Assembly (NCBI GenBank): GCA_964019055.1
Contig: OZ025213.1
Location: forward strand, 1,617,269-1,681,268
Origin: Anthopleura xanthogrammica
Taxonomy: Eukaryota; Cnidaria; Anthozoa; Actiniaria; Actiniidae
Reading direction: 5' to 3'
Length of the DNA: 64,000 nt
The notes under the pieces are model-generated. The model searched no databases and had not been told where the DNA came from. It was given only the letters and a program-made list of their open reading frames with translations. Both the position numbers and the translations under genes were made by a program. Below, piece after piece: positions 11,785 to 22,953 of this stretch (its first letter is position 1; each line of letters begins with the position of its first letter).

Positions 11785-12774
11785 ATGGCGTCTGATGTTC
11801 CAAGGAGACCTTCAGCGCTTGTACATCTCGTTGGAGGAGGTTTAGGAGGATGTATGGGAGCTCTCGTAACTTGTCCTTTAGATGTGATTCAAACAAGACT
11901 TCAGTCGTCGGCTTTCAAGCTACAACGGTCGTTTAGTAAGGCCACAACGCCGGCCATTTCGACAGCAAGTGTTGGGTCAAGCGCAACGTTTACAACAAGG
12001 ACTTTAGAGAATAGATTTACAGGGATTCTTTCTTATGCCCGCTACATGGCTAAAAGTGAAGGATTTTTCGCGCTTTATAAAGGTCTTGCTCCTACACTTT
12101 TTGGTGTTATTCCTTCCAGGGCTATTTATTTTGCTGCTTATTCAAAGTTGAAGGACTTTTTCAATCGTTCAGGAGTTTTCAAAGAAAATGGTAATCTTGT
12201 TCACATGAACTCTGCCGCTATCGCTTCGTTCGTTAACCATACCGTTACTAATCCTTTGTGGTTCGTCAAAACTAGGCTACAGCTCGAAAATCAAGGTCCA
12301 AAGATAGTCAGCTTCTTAGAAGTCATCAAAAAGGCTTATAAACTAGAAGGATTTCGAGCTTTTTATAGAGGAATAACAGCATCGTACATGGGCATCTCAG
12401 AAACAGTTATCCACTTCGTCATATACGAACGCGTCAAAACCAAACTCTTGGCATTACACTACAAAACTCACAAAGATTTGAAAGTTTTTGAATGCATGTT
12501 TGCAGCTGGACTTACTAAATCTATTGCTTCAACCTTGTGCTACCCACACGAAGTTGCGAGAACTCGGTTACGACAGCAAGAAAGCACTTTCCTTGGCAAG
12601 CAAAAGTACCATACGTTTTTTCAGACACTGAGGACAGTGGCGAAGGAAGAGGGCTGTCGTGGCTTATACGGGGGACTAGGAACGCATTTAATTCGACAAG
12701 TTCCAAACACTGCAATAATATTCTTCACTTATGAAGGAGTTGTTCATATGCTAGAACAAAATGACGAGACATAA
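11785..12774 (+). CDS. Intronless SLC25A33/36-type mitochondrial pyrimidine-nucleotide carrier
   Basis: Uninterrupted 329-residue frame. It shows a complete three-repeat carrier: LVGGGLGGCMGALVTCPLDV then IQTRLQ; TNPLWFVKTRLQ; CYPHEVARTRLRQQES. The G-x-x-PSRAIYFAAYS segment and YRGITASYMGISETVIHFVI match SLC25A33/36 closely, so import or exchange of pyrimidine nucleotides across the inner mitochondrial membrane is expected. The ATG is preceded by stops and begins just before the first transmembrane helix, as in the family. All four intron positions of the gene at 16019-19253 are missing, which suggests a spliced-RNA (retrocopy) origin. No poly-A tract or target-site duplication remains. The frame is intact and key motifs are kept, so it is probably functional. 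Confidence 0.9.
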   Translation: MASDVPRRPSALVHLVGGGLGGCMGALVTCPLDVIQTRLQSSAFKLQRSFSKATTPAISTASVGSSATFTTRTLENRFTGILSYARYMAKSEGFFALYKGLAPTLFGVIPSRAIYFAAYSKLKDFFNRSGVFKENGNLVHMNSAAIASFVNHTVTNPLWFVKTRLQLENQGPKIVSFLEVIKKAYKLEGFRAFYRGITASYMGISETVIHFVIYERVKTKLLALHYKTHKDLKVFECMFAAGLTKSIASTLCYPHEVARTRLRQQESTFLGKQKYHTFFQTLRTVAKEEGCRGLYGGLGTHLIRQVPNTAIIFFTYEGVVHMLEQNDET

Positions 12775-14021
12775 AAACTTTTAAACACCAACAAAGACGG
12801 ACAGACAGACAAACCGTGTCACATCGAAAAGTCTAAATGAGGACGTCGACTCCATAAAGCCATTCTCCCCAAGATGGAGATGGACTAATCCAATAATCAC
12901 AGTCTAAAAATTGTTAAAACTAGCATTAGTATCAAAAGCAGAGTAACTTTAATAGCTATTGTGCTACAGCAGAAAATGAATCTAGATTCAGTTTCAAATT
13001 CTGACAATGCACAATATGTTATTCTATGATGCCCGATGGGATAACTTTGTGGGAGAAACCAAGTTAGAGCTCTCTTTGAAGATATTCTTGGGCTTTTGTT
13101 CTAAATAAAATAACTCTAGAACCCCTGTAAAGAAGGCTAGGAAAATTGATTGTTTTATATTCGGGTTGAAGCTGGTTTCATAAAAATAGTACATGAGCAA
13201 TATTGCATTAGAATGAGAAAGAAAGAATAAGGAAATATAATCAAATCAATTCTTCTCCTGAAGCCTGATAGAAAAAAATATATTTTTTAAGAATAACTTA
13301 TTATATCTACACAAGGTTTAACTAAGAGTAAGGAGGATAAGAAGTAATGCAGCTAATATTGAGCTCTGTACATATTTTAAAAAGAAGTCGTTTTTCCAAG
13401 CTCAGAATAATTTTTTGGGAACAATGAAAATAATATTACGTAAGTTTGAAAAAAAAATGTAGAGTTCTAACTATATGTATACAACTGTATATATGTAAAG
13501 TTGTTCTTATTAACTTTGATGAATTTATTTAATATTTTAAACCTGGATATTTGCAATTTATTTAACACCAAACATAATTGTTAAAGTGTATAATAAAACA
13601 AAGTAATAAAACCAGTGGCTGCTTTACTTTTAACAGTTGTATACTGGATGTGTATTTGGCTATTATGCAACAACAAAATTTTGTCTCCCAATTTAAGGTT
13701 CCTTTAGTAAATAACTCTAAAATACTTGAAGGAGTTTGGTACTCCTGTGAGCAGTTACCTCATAATGTTTGATTTTGCTAAGCAATGTCCATTCATTTCT
13801 CATTCCCAGATCCTGTGCTATTGCCAGCCAGCAAATTGCCTTCGGGTGATAAGACTTCTTTCATTAATTTGATAGGTGTTCCCTGAGTCAATTAATTCTC
13901 TTGCTGTTATCTGCTGTTATCTCTAACGAGTTGCTTTCTAATATTATACATCTGAAAGAGCATGCAGTGATAAAAAAATAAGGGTAGGCTGACTTCCAGT
14001 CAATCAGTATGCCGACTTCCT
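12775..14021. other. Intergenic spacer after intronless carrier
   Basis: AT-rich sequence, probably beginning with the carrier 3' UTR; AATAAA-like strings occur near 13105 (aataaaataa) and 13600. No other gene is seen. Confidence 0.4.
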
Positions 14022-14264
14022 ATAGGCAGCACACTAGGGTGGGCTAGGGGTGCTAGAGCACCCCCACTTGAGATGTGAGAGGAGGGGTGTTGAGCACCCC
14101 ATTTGTTACCATTTGTTAAGGGTGATTCTGAATTTTTTTTTTTTTTTGCTTCTGTGATTTGGGCAGGGTTTTTTCTTTGCTTTCGCAATTTTTTTTTTAC
14201 TTTTCTTTGCAATTTTGGCAATAACAGCCCCTCCCCCATTTTTTATGTCCTTTCGCTGCCTATG
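14022..14264. mobile_element. Candidate short palindromic-ended element
   Basis: The segment is bounded by ATAGGCAGC and its complement GCTGCCTAT. Inside is GGGGTGCTAGAGCACCCCC plus a second GGGGTGTTGAGCACCCC and T-rich runs. Size (~240 bp) and inverted ends fit a MITE, but the terminal repeat is short and no target duplication is clear. Confidence 0.4.
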
Positions 14265-14512
14265 ATTCCTACTAATCAGTACGACTCTCAAAAGGAATTG
14301 GCCTTTTGCATGATGGCATCATACTACCACTACCAAGATGCTTTGCAAATTTTCTTTCTCATTCAAATTTGTATTTCCTCATGAATAGTAAGACCATCAG
14401 AGAATTGGTGCAAATTAACTGAACAAAAGAAAGTGTGCAAGGGATTCTGGTATTGGTAGTAAATGACATCATAATGCAAATGGCCCATTATGTGGTGTCA
14501 TAGGTTTGTGCC

Positions 14513-14899
14513 TCCACAGGCAGCCCAAGCAAACTTTCTGTGCATGTTTTATAGGGTAATGTATGGGGCTAGGGTACACATAAAAAAGTAAAATCTTTCA
14601 CTCAAGATTTTTCTTTAAAACTTGCTTCAATCACTGTTTGTACCTCATTCGGTATTATTGCGAAGTTTGAGCCTGATTTGAAGCCGTTAAGTGTGTTTTT
14701 TATCCTACCCCATCCCCTCCCTCTATACTGCTCTGAAACTTCGCCATAATACCGAATGAGGTACAAACAGTGATTGAAGCAAGTTTTAAAGAAAAATGTT
14801 GAGTGAAAGATTTTATTTCTTTATTTGAATCCTAGCCCCATACATTACCCTATAAAACATGCACAGAAAGTTTGCTTGGGCTGTCTGTGGTGCCTCAGG
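14513..14899. mobile_element. Long-TIR foldback/MITE element
   Basis: Two arms of ~165 bp are near-perfect reverse complements: CCACAGGCAGCCCAAGC...TATGGGGCTAGG on the left, CCTAGCCCCATA...GCTTGGGCTGTCTGTGG on the right. The arms also share TGCTTCAATCACTGTTTGTA and TACCTCATTCGGTATTAT. The centre is a short C-rich loop (~14690-14735). There is no coding capacity, so it is a non-autonomous DNA element. Confidence 0.85.
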
Positions 14900-16018
14900 C
14901 TAATGAAGGCAAGCAGACAGACATTGGCTGCAAAAATGGCAACGCAAAATATTTGCGCATTTTTTTTTTTTCTTCGCTCAAATTTTGAAATTTTTCACGG
15001 TAGTGAAAAGCTTTAAAATCGTTTTCCTATAAAGACGCTTCCGACAAATGTGTATTCTTACTTTCTTTGCATGGCTGGAAATTCAGAATCACTTTCACCA
15101 GAAAACTACTGGAAACGACTGGAGACAGGGGATACACTAACTTTGTACTGGACGAGCAAAGTTTCGAGAAACGCACCGATTAGCTTGTTTCGCTCTTGAG
15201 CCGTGTACACGCGTCCATGCCCAGTGTTTACGATAACATAACATAAACTTTCAAGGATGAAGGTGGGGCATTCTACTGCTTTATAGCACTGCTTTATCAA
15301 AATCGCAAAAATAAAGGAAACCAGTGCGCGCGCACGACGTGTCCAAGATTCTTACCAGTCTCCTTCCACTACTCGGTTCGTCATCGCCGCGCGCGCATCA
15401 TAAAAGTGGGTCCAGGTCTGGACTCTCACGGCACGTACTTTTACGGCACTTTCACGGCACACGCATGCGATCGGCTTTGCGTTCACGTTTTCAGTTTGCA
15501 AAGACATGAAAAACTTCAAAATCAAAAGAAAAAGAATATTTTTGATTCTCAAACAATTCACACTTATGCTCAAACAATCATGTCTTAACTTCTTTGCATG
15601 CAACGCAGGTTTTTGAGGTGCGAATGCCTTATTTTCCTAAAATTCAGACATGAAGTTTTGATGGGATTCCTGTGATCACTCGCACGAGCACGTGATCATT
15701 TAACACGATGCAGCCATATTTGGTCAGAGAGCGAGGTGTTCACATGATCAGAAGAACGCTTCCACCAATCAGAAGCATCGTAGGGTATTTGAACATGTGA
15801 ACAGTTCAATGTCTGCGGAAAAGCAAGCTGGAAGATACCAGATCCAAAGTTCAGTAAAACTACATAACACGTAAATAGAGTAAAAAAAAACTACTACAGG
15901 ACGTACCAAAAAACCGTCCTCTACTTCTGTGGCTTTTATACTCCATATGAGGTGGAGAAACAGTAGACATCTTTAAGAAAGGATGAGAAATTCACCCTCT
16001 AATAGTGTTAATAGACGA
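14900..16018. other. Upstream region of the intron-containing carrier
   Basis: More GC-rich and CpG-containing than its surroundings around 15310-15500 (gcgcgcacgacgtg, cgccgcgcgcgc). This would fit a promoter-proximal region or 5' leader for the gene starting at 16019. No exon could be defined. Confidence 0.35.
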
Positions 16019-19000
16019 ATGGCTTCTTCTCAGTCTACGTTCGTCCACTTGGTAGCGGGAGGGTGAGTAAATCATAATCTGTTGTTTTTGTGATTCATGT
16101 CGTCCTATTATTCTCTTCTTTGGAGGATCTAAACACTTTGCATAGTCAGACAGACATGTTAGATGCCTTGGTTTGGTATTTCTGACATTGGCAATAAAAA
16201 ACATGGAATTTCTACACAAAATGCCATCGAATCGACCATGAGTCGGAAAGCCAACAGCACAACTTTACTAATAAGCTCTATATTCCAGCTGGTTTTCTTT
16301 TATTTATTGCTCGAAAATCCATGCTTAGACTAAAAAAAAGATGTAGAAGGTCCAGCTCAAGTCTTAGGAGCTTGTGATTTTCTAATAATATCAACTTAGT
16401 GGTCTTATATTGACATCGTTTTCTCATTGTTTGGTTGTGTTTTGATTCTCAGGATCGCGGGAACTGTTGGTTCCTCGCTAACTTGTCCCTTGGAAGTAGT
16501 AAAAACCCGATTACAGGTAGGTTGATCATGTTTATCATCGATGGAAATATTTATGTTCCTAATCCAAGTGATACTAAGTTTTCCAGCATTGCTGCTTTAC
16601 ATATGTAGAAAACATCTAAAAATACTCTAAACTCCTCCAAAAATAACTTGCCCATAGCTTTGCAAACTCGTAGATCTTCTAGATTTTGTGCCAATCGTTT
16701 TATGTGGGGTGTTATAGATAGTAAACATTTATGCAGATGTTGAAAGAATAAGGAAAGCACGATATTGCAAAATATTCTGGCGAATGAGTTGTACAATTCT
16801 GTACAATACTGACATTGTTTACTTTAAGTTCAAAGTATAATTTACCCAAATACTTATTATATGACTTCAATATCAATAGAAATAAGGACTTTTTGCATGT
16901 TTCTTGATTTTTACGATTCTAATAACCCAATTATTTATATTTTTATTGTTTTTTAGTCCTCAGTTACAACATTTCATACCACCACATGTGTTAGTGGCGT
17001 TGGAACAGTACCTCTTCAAGTATCCTATCAAAGGCCCACAGGAATTCTAATGTGTCTGAAAACTATTATCCAATATGAAGGATTTCCAGCATTATTTAGA
17101 GGGCTTGGACCTACACTTATTGGCATCGCCCCATCAAGGGCTATATATTTCTCCTTTTATGCGACTGCTAAGAACAAGTTTAGCAGAAGTGGATGGCTCG
17201 TTCCAGAAAGTAAAACAGTTCACATGCTGTCTGCTTGCTCCGCAGGTAAATATTATGTAAGACAAGACTGTTAGTCTAGGGTTACTTGATTGAGGTATTT
17301 AGCTTGTCCATCAAATCCTTTCCTCATAAATAAAGAAACATCTAAATACTTCAAAATAGGTTGTCATTATTAACATCCTTTCCCTGACGATGACAAGACC
17401 CAAAAGGTCAGAATTGAATTATTTCTCAAGATAACTGTGTTGTCGAAGTGTATTCAACCCTGATCTTAATACTTGTTTTCTATGCTCTGAGTCCTTTCAT
17501 CACAAACAAAGAAACATCAAACAATTTAAGTATTATAATTTGTCAAACATACTTTCCCTGATGATGGGTGAGACAACTGAAAGCTTGAAAGTAAAATTAT
17601 ATCTAAAGATACCGTGTTGACAAAGCATATTCAAACCAAATTTATGTATTAACAATTTGTCTTCTGTGCTTGGTTGTATATGGAAAGTTCAGTGTCTAAG
17701 CTAGCTAGAGCTGAAAAAAATGTAGCTCTCCATATGATGACTCCCCACAAAAACAAAAGAAGGGTATTGCTTGGGAAATACTCACCAATATTCTTGTGAC
17801 TGAATTGGTTCAATTTATCTCATGGAATCTTGTTAAAGAATCTTATGTTTTTATTCAATTCATAACATTTTTTTCCAATTTATGTAGGATTGTTTACATC
17901 AACTGCAACGAGTCCATTATGGGTCTGCAAAACAAGACTGCAACTTTATAATGGGTAAGTGTGTGATGAATAGAGTGGGATAATATAGAGGCTTCTTGCT
18001 CAAATTGTATGGATATTTTTGTTGTGTCCCAACATGTACATATTTTAAAACAAAGAGTGTAAGGAGTGACACTTCATCATACCTTCCAGGTATCCATACT
18101 AACCATGGTATGAATACCTGTATTTCCATATATTTTCTGATTTAGCTGTCCGAGGTAAACAGGTTGTTAGCAGCGATGCTGCTTTTTTATTTTACAGCTT
18201 TTTGATATATATTTTAAAAACTTGTGAATATTTAATGAGGAAAGCACAATAGAATTATCATCCATGGAGGACGTTTTATATCTGATAAAATATCATCTTC
18301 ATTTTCATAAACTTTAACTAGGATTTTCTCTGCCAAACTTGGTTCATTCGTAAAAAATTCAGTAGGACATGTGAAGTCAGGGGTTTCAATAATATTTGAA
18401 GTAGACGGATGGGATTCAAATGTAGGCATCTGTTTCCAATAATTTTACTTCTTATTTATTGAGAATGATTCGTAAAATAGCCGGCGGTATAAAGTTAAGT
18501 ACCCAGCGATTGACCACCGGTAGCCGCCTTCTATTGAAACCCATGTTAAGTTGTTTAATAAACTCGCAGATCCTGTTTTATTGAGTCTAAACCCAATAAA
18601 ACACTCCTGCTCGTATATTAAACAGTACATGAAATTTCAATATCACTCAATCATGAGAATATTAAAGAAAAGTTATTCAGATTTTAGCATAAAAGATAAC
18701 TCAAGCTTTCCTTCTAATAGTTCTGATATTGGATCAAGATGGTCACCTAATGCTGAAATATTTTTGTTTTGCTTTTAGGAGAAGGCAACGATTATGGAGA
18801 GCAATTTTTTCTATATACCAGAAAGAAGGAATTCGAGGATATTACCGTGGACTTTCTGCATCTTATGTTGGAGTCACAGAGACTTGTATACACTTTGTCA
18901 TATATGAACATATAAAGTCCAAGTTACGCGTTCATAAACAACAAACTAGAGGAGGACAAAAAAGTGCTTTTGACTTTGTGGAATTCATGTTGGCTGCAGT

Positions 19001-19253
19001 GACATCAAAGTCTATTGCATCAGTAGTTGCATATCCACATGAAGTTGTTCGGACAAGGTTACGTCAGCAAGAAAGTGATGGTACTCGAAGATACCACTCA
19101 TTTTTTCAAACTCTTAAAAAGATTGCTTTAGAAGAAGGCCGGCAAGGATTGTATAGTGGACTGGGCACACAACTAATACGACAAATCCCTAACACAGCTC
19201 TTGTTTTCTTCACTTATGAAGCAATTGTTAGCTTCTTATGTACAGAAGATTAA
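16019..19253 (+). CDS. SLC25A33/36: SLC25A33/36 orthologue, mitochondrial pyrimidine-nucleotide carrier, 5 exons
   Basis: Exons: 16019-16062, 16453-16516, 16957-17245, 17888-17954, 18779-19253. Phases 2, 0, 1, 2 join cleanly to a 312-residue protein, the size of the human proteins. The start MASSQSTFVHLVAGG leads directly into helix 1. The three carrier motifs are CPLEVVKTRLQ, SPLWVCKTRLQ and YPHEVVRTRLRQQES. GLGPTLIGIAPSRAIYFSFY and YRGLSASYVGVTETCIHFVI are strongly family-specific. Motif 1 here (PLEVVKTR) matches vertebrate SLC25A33/36 better than the PLDVIQTR of the two intronless copies, so this is the likely ancestral locus. It is predicted to move pyrimidine (deoxy)nucleotides across the inner mitochondrial membrane, supporting mtDNA/RNA synthesis. 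Confidence 0.92.
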
Positions 19254-19557
19254 GTTGAAGCATCAGTGTTTTCGCAGATCTGAATTGGCAATACTAGTTC
19301 AGCTAAGTGGGGTATTATGTGGCAATGAAGATCATACAAATAGCTGTACTTCCTTGGTATAAAAGAAATAAATAAATTCACAAAGATTAAGATGGCATGT
19401 GCATAAGACTTGTTGTGAATGGGAAAAGCTGAGAATGCATGCATAAAATGTATGCTGAAACTTTTAATTTGATTTCTTATTTGCCCAAGCCATAAAATAG
19501 GTTTTAGTATGATTTTTAAAGTGCAAATACTATTCTGAGAAATAGTACTACTAATAC

Positions 19558-19908
19558 TGTTTCATGGATATAGTGCTAGTTAATATAGTGCTGTTTCATG
19601 GGTATAGTGCTAGTTAATATAGTGCTGTTTCATGGATATAGTGCTAGTTAATATAGTACTGTTTCATGGATATAGTGCTAGTTAATATAGTGCTGTTTCA
19701 TGGATATAGTGCTAGTTAATATAGTACTGTTTCATGGATATAGTGCTAGTTAATATAGTGCTGTTTCATGGATATAGTGCTAGTTAATATAGTACTGTTT
19801 CATGGATATAGTGCTAGTTAATATAGTGCTGTTTCATGGATATAGTGCTAGTTAATATAGTGCTGTTTCATGGATATAGTGCTAGTTAATATAGTGCTGT
19901 TTCATGAA
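19558..19908. repeat. 34-bp minisatellite, ~10 copies
   Basis: The unit reads TTTCATGGATATAGTGCTAG + TTAATATAGTGCTG and repeats head to tail about ten times. Many adjacent units alternate AGTGCTG and AGTACTG, which suggests that some amplification happened as a 68-bp dimer. It lies ~300 bp past the carrier stop codon, possibly in its 3' UTR. Confidence 0.93.
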
Positions 19909-20318
19909 TAAAGTGTTTGCACTCTACAGCTCATTGCCAGAGAAGACTACAAATATAGTTTTATTCAGATTTTAGAATACTTGTATTATAATATTGAAAA
20001 TATATAGAAATCTATTTAATGTACAAAATTGTTTATAATAGAAAATATGATTTGTTTATGAAAATGATCCGTTTTGTGGTTTGAAATAAAGGTTTGAAAA
20101 CTCTAAATGGTGAATTGTCTCTTTCTCAGCATTGACAGTCTCGACAAGGATATCAGACAATAGGCTACCGTCAAAGAAATTGTTTGGTATCTTTACATAC
20201 TCTGATTGACAGCAGTGTATTGCTTGATTTCCCAGTCACTTACTGTTGTCTCAATCAATGTGTAGCAAAAAACAGTGATAAGCCATTAACAGTTAAGTAC
20301 TATAGAGGCTTTCATGTA

Positions 20319-20420
20319 TGTCCAATACACACGACCTGATACGAGTGGTGAATTTGCTTCACGACTCGTACAGGTCGTGAAAGTTATTAGTATGCATAAA
20401 ACGAGCATATTAATTTCTTA
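20319..20420 (+). repeat. Left terminal inverted repeat of the 5.7-kb element
   Basis: Starts TGTCCAATACACACGACCTG. Its reverse complement is found at ~25925-26022. Confidence 0.85.
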
Positions 20421-21033
20421 CATCACATATTCATCATACAAAATTTTGAAATGGTCACCCTGTGGTGAAAGGAACACTAATAAATGGTGACGGTCACCCT
20501 GTGGTATGCATAAATTAAGTACCTCATGGCCTCACTCCTCTCGGACCCCCACAACTCGTACCACTCGTACCACTCGTACGACTCGTAAGAACCATTTACG
20601 ACCCGTGCATATCATTATCCACTGGTGAAAATATTTGCTCCAGATCCCTGATTCTAAAATATTTGCTCGATCTGAAGCTTATAAGTTATACTTCGTTTTC
20701 TAAAGCTGATATACGAGCCATCTATACTTGTTGTTGACGCTGGACATATAGAATACCGGCAGAATACGAGAATTCTTTGGTGGATTTGTTTTCTACTTAT
20801 CTTTGACGCTGCATGAGCACATACGAAACTTATACGAATCCGAAATGTAAGCTTGTGTAGTTATTATCTTACTTCGTTTTCTAAGGCTTTCTTCGTTTAG
20901 AATCGAATCTGAATACCGTAGTAACAATGAATGATATGAGTAGCTTTCGTTGTCAAAACACTCCGCTCAAAAATACACTCGCTTACAAATATATTCGTTT
21001 ACAATGCACTCTGAAATTATAAACTTACCATAA

Positions 21034-21960
21034 AAACAAACATATTCCTTTCGAATCAACTCTGAATATTATGACAATGATATATATGATTTCTCGTTTT
21101 CAAAAGACTCGCTCAACAACATATGCCTTTGGAATCAACCCTGAATATTATGACATTGATATGATTTCTCGTTTTCAAAAGACTCGCCCAAAAACGTGTT
21201 CCTTTGGAATCAACTCTGTATATTATGACATTGATATGATTTCTCGTTTTCAAAAGACTCGCCCAACAACATATGCCTTTGGAATCAACTCTGTATATTA
21301 TGACATTGATATGATTTCTCGTTTTCAAAAGACTCGCCCAAAAACATATTCCTTTGGAATCAACTCTGTATATTATGACATTGTTATGATTTCTCGTTTT
21401 CAAAAGACTCGCCCAAAAACATATTCCTTTGGAATCAACTCTGTATATTATGACATTGATATGATTTCTCGTTTTCAAAGGACTCGCCCAAAAACATATT
21501 CCTTTGGAATCAACTCTGTATATTATGACATTGATATGATTTCTCGTTTTCAAAAGACTCGCCCAAAAACATATTCCTTTGGAATCAACTCTGAATATTA
21601 TGACATTGATATGATTTCTCGTTTTCAAAAGACTCGCCCAAAAACATATTCCTTTGGAATCAACTCTGAATATTATGACGTTGATGATTTCTCGTTTTCA
21701 AAAGACTCGCCCAAAAACATATTCCTTTGGAATCAACTCTGTATATTATGACATTGATATGATTTCTCGTTTTCAAAAGACTCGCCCAAAAACATATTCC
21801 TTTGGAATCAACTCTGTATATTATGACATTGATATGATTTCTCGTTTTCAAAAGACTCGCCCAAAAACATATTCCTTTGGAATCAACTCTGAATATATAT
21901 TATGACAATGATATATATGATTTCTCGTTTTCAAAAGACTCGCCCACAAACATATTTCTT
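21034..21960. repeat. 75-bp tandem array, ~12 copies, inside the TIR element
   Basis: Units spaced exactly 75 bp (TTCTCGTTTTCAAAAGACTC begins at 21091, 21166, 21241, 21316 and so on) also share CATATTCCTTTGGAATCAAC and TATTATGACATTGATATGA. Because 75 is a multiple of 3, one frame stays open for 226 codons and an antisense frame for 171. One unit near 21680 has a 2-bp deletion that breaks both. The outer units are more diverged, as expected for a minisatellite homogenised from its centre. Confidence 0.93.
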
Positions 21961-22019
21961 CACTATATCATTTGTTTTTGTTGTACCAAGACCTTAGGCT
22001 ACATTCATTATGTATGCTG

Positions 22020-22953
22020 CAGGGGGTGCAGAGGATTTTTAGGGGGGATCATAAAATTTACTGGCATGAAAAGGGGGGATTACAAAATTTTTTAATGTTA
22101 GTTAAGGGGGGATGCTAATTTTTTTCAATTTTTTTTGTATGCAAATCATTATTTCACCTACAGTACTTCACAAATAAACAATATTTAGCTTGAATGCTAT
22201 CAACCAGCAGTTTTTTATTATGCCATAAAACAATAACGAGCTGGTCCAGTCCCAACAAGTGAACAAATAAAAAAACAGGCAGCTTAATTAAGTAAAGGCA
22301 AGTCTTTAAGCTTCATGTCAATTCACACATTTGCAGTGAATATCATCATGAATAACATCATATTCCCAGTAAAATAGACCTTTGTGTTTTGAATAAATGC
22401 AGAAAACAATTAACATTTGGATTCTCAGTACTGTCATTGTTACCATCATTGACACTATCTGCATTATGGTAATCATCACTGTCATTTTTGTCATTGTCAT
22501 CATCACTGTTGAGATCATCTTCCTCACCTTCCTCATCATTATCTTCCTCATCTTCATCAACAACAGTGTTGCCAGTTTGCTTGTTGCAAGTGTAGTAATA
22601 GCACATTCAACATGGCTACAAGCTGATGAAGTACTTAAGGCACAACCAGGGCCATAGCTACAATGAGGCGCAAGCTAGATATTATTGATTTTTTTTTAGT
22701 TTTCTTTAATTCTTTAATAAGAATGTGTATACAAACAAATTCTCTTCTTTTTCTTTGCCAGAAAATGCAAAATTGTCATAACTTAAAAAAAACACTAAAA
22801 AAAAAATGGAACTGAAATGTCTTTTTTGGAGAAGAGAACAGCAGGGGGGATCTATAATTTTTCTTTTAGCCCAGAGGGGGAGTGCAATTTTTCTTGTGTA
22901 AACATTGGGGGATATGAAGAAATAAACAGTTAAAAAAAGTTCCTCTGCCCCTG
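22020..22953. mobile_element. Nested hAT-like non-autonomous element
   Basis: The left end CAGGGGGTGCAGAGGATTTTT and the right end TTCCTCTGCCCCTG are inverted (CAGGGG.GCAGAGGA). CAGGGG-type ends are typical of many metazoan hAT elements. G-run motifs (AGGGGGGATcataaaatt; GGGGGGATctataattt) recur near both ends. The interior is ATC/GAT-rich simple sequence, which explains an Asp-rich frame at 22358-22606. No transposase is present and no clear target duplication was found. Confidence 0.6.

Noticed and set aside
11785..12774. Intronless carrier as bacterial or viral contamination
   Set aside because: Mitochondrial carriers of this subfamily are eukaryotic, and base composition matches the surroundings.
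21071..21751. 226-codon frame in the 75-bp array as a gene
   Set aside because: The frame stays open only because the unit length is divisible by three. The antisense strand is equally open and a 2-bp deletion in one unit breaks it.
21034..21960. 75-bp array as a CRISPR array
   Set aside because: There are no unique spacers, the repeats are contiguous, and the host is an animal.
22358..22606. Asp-rich minus-strand frame as an acidic protein
   Set aside because: It is ATC/GAT simple sequence inside a hAT-like element, without start context or conservation.
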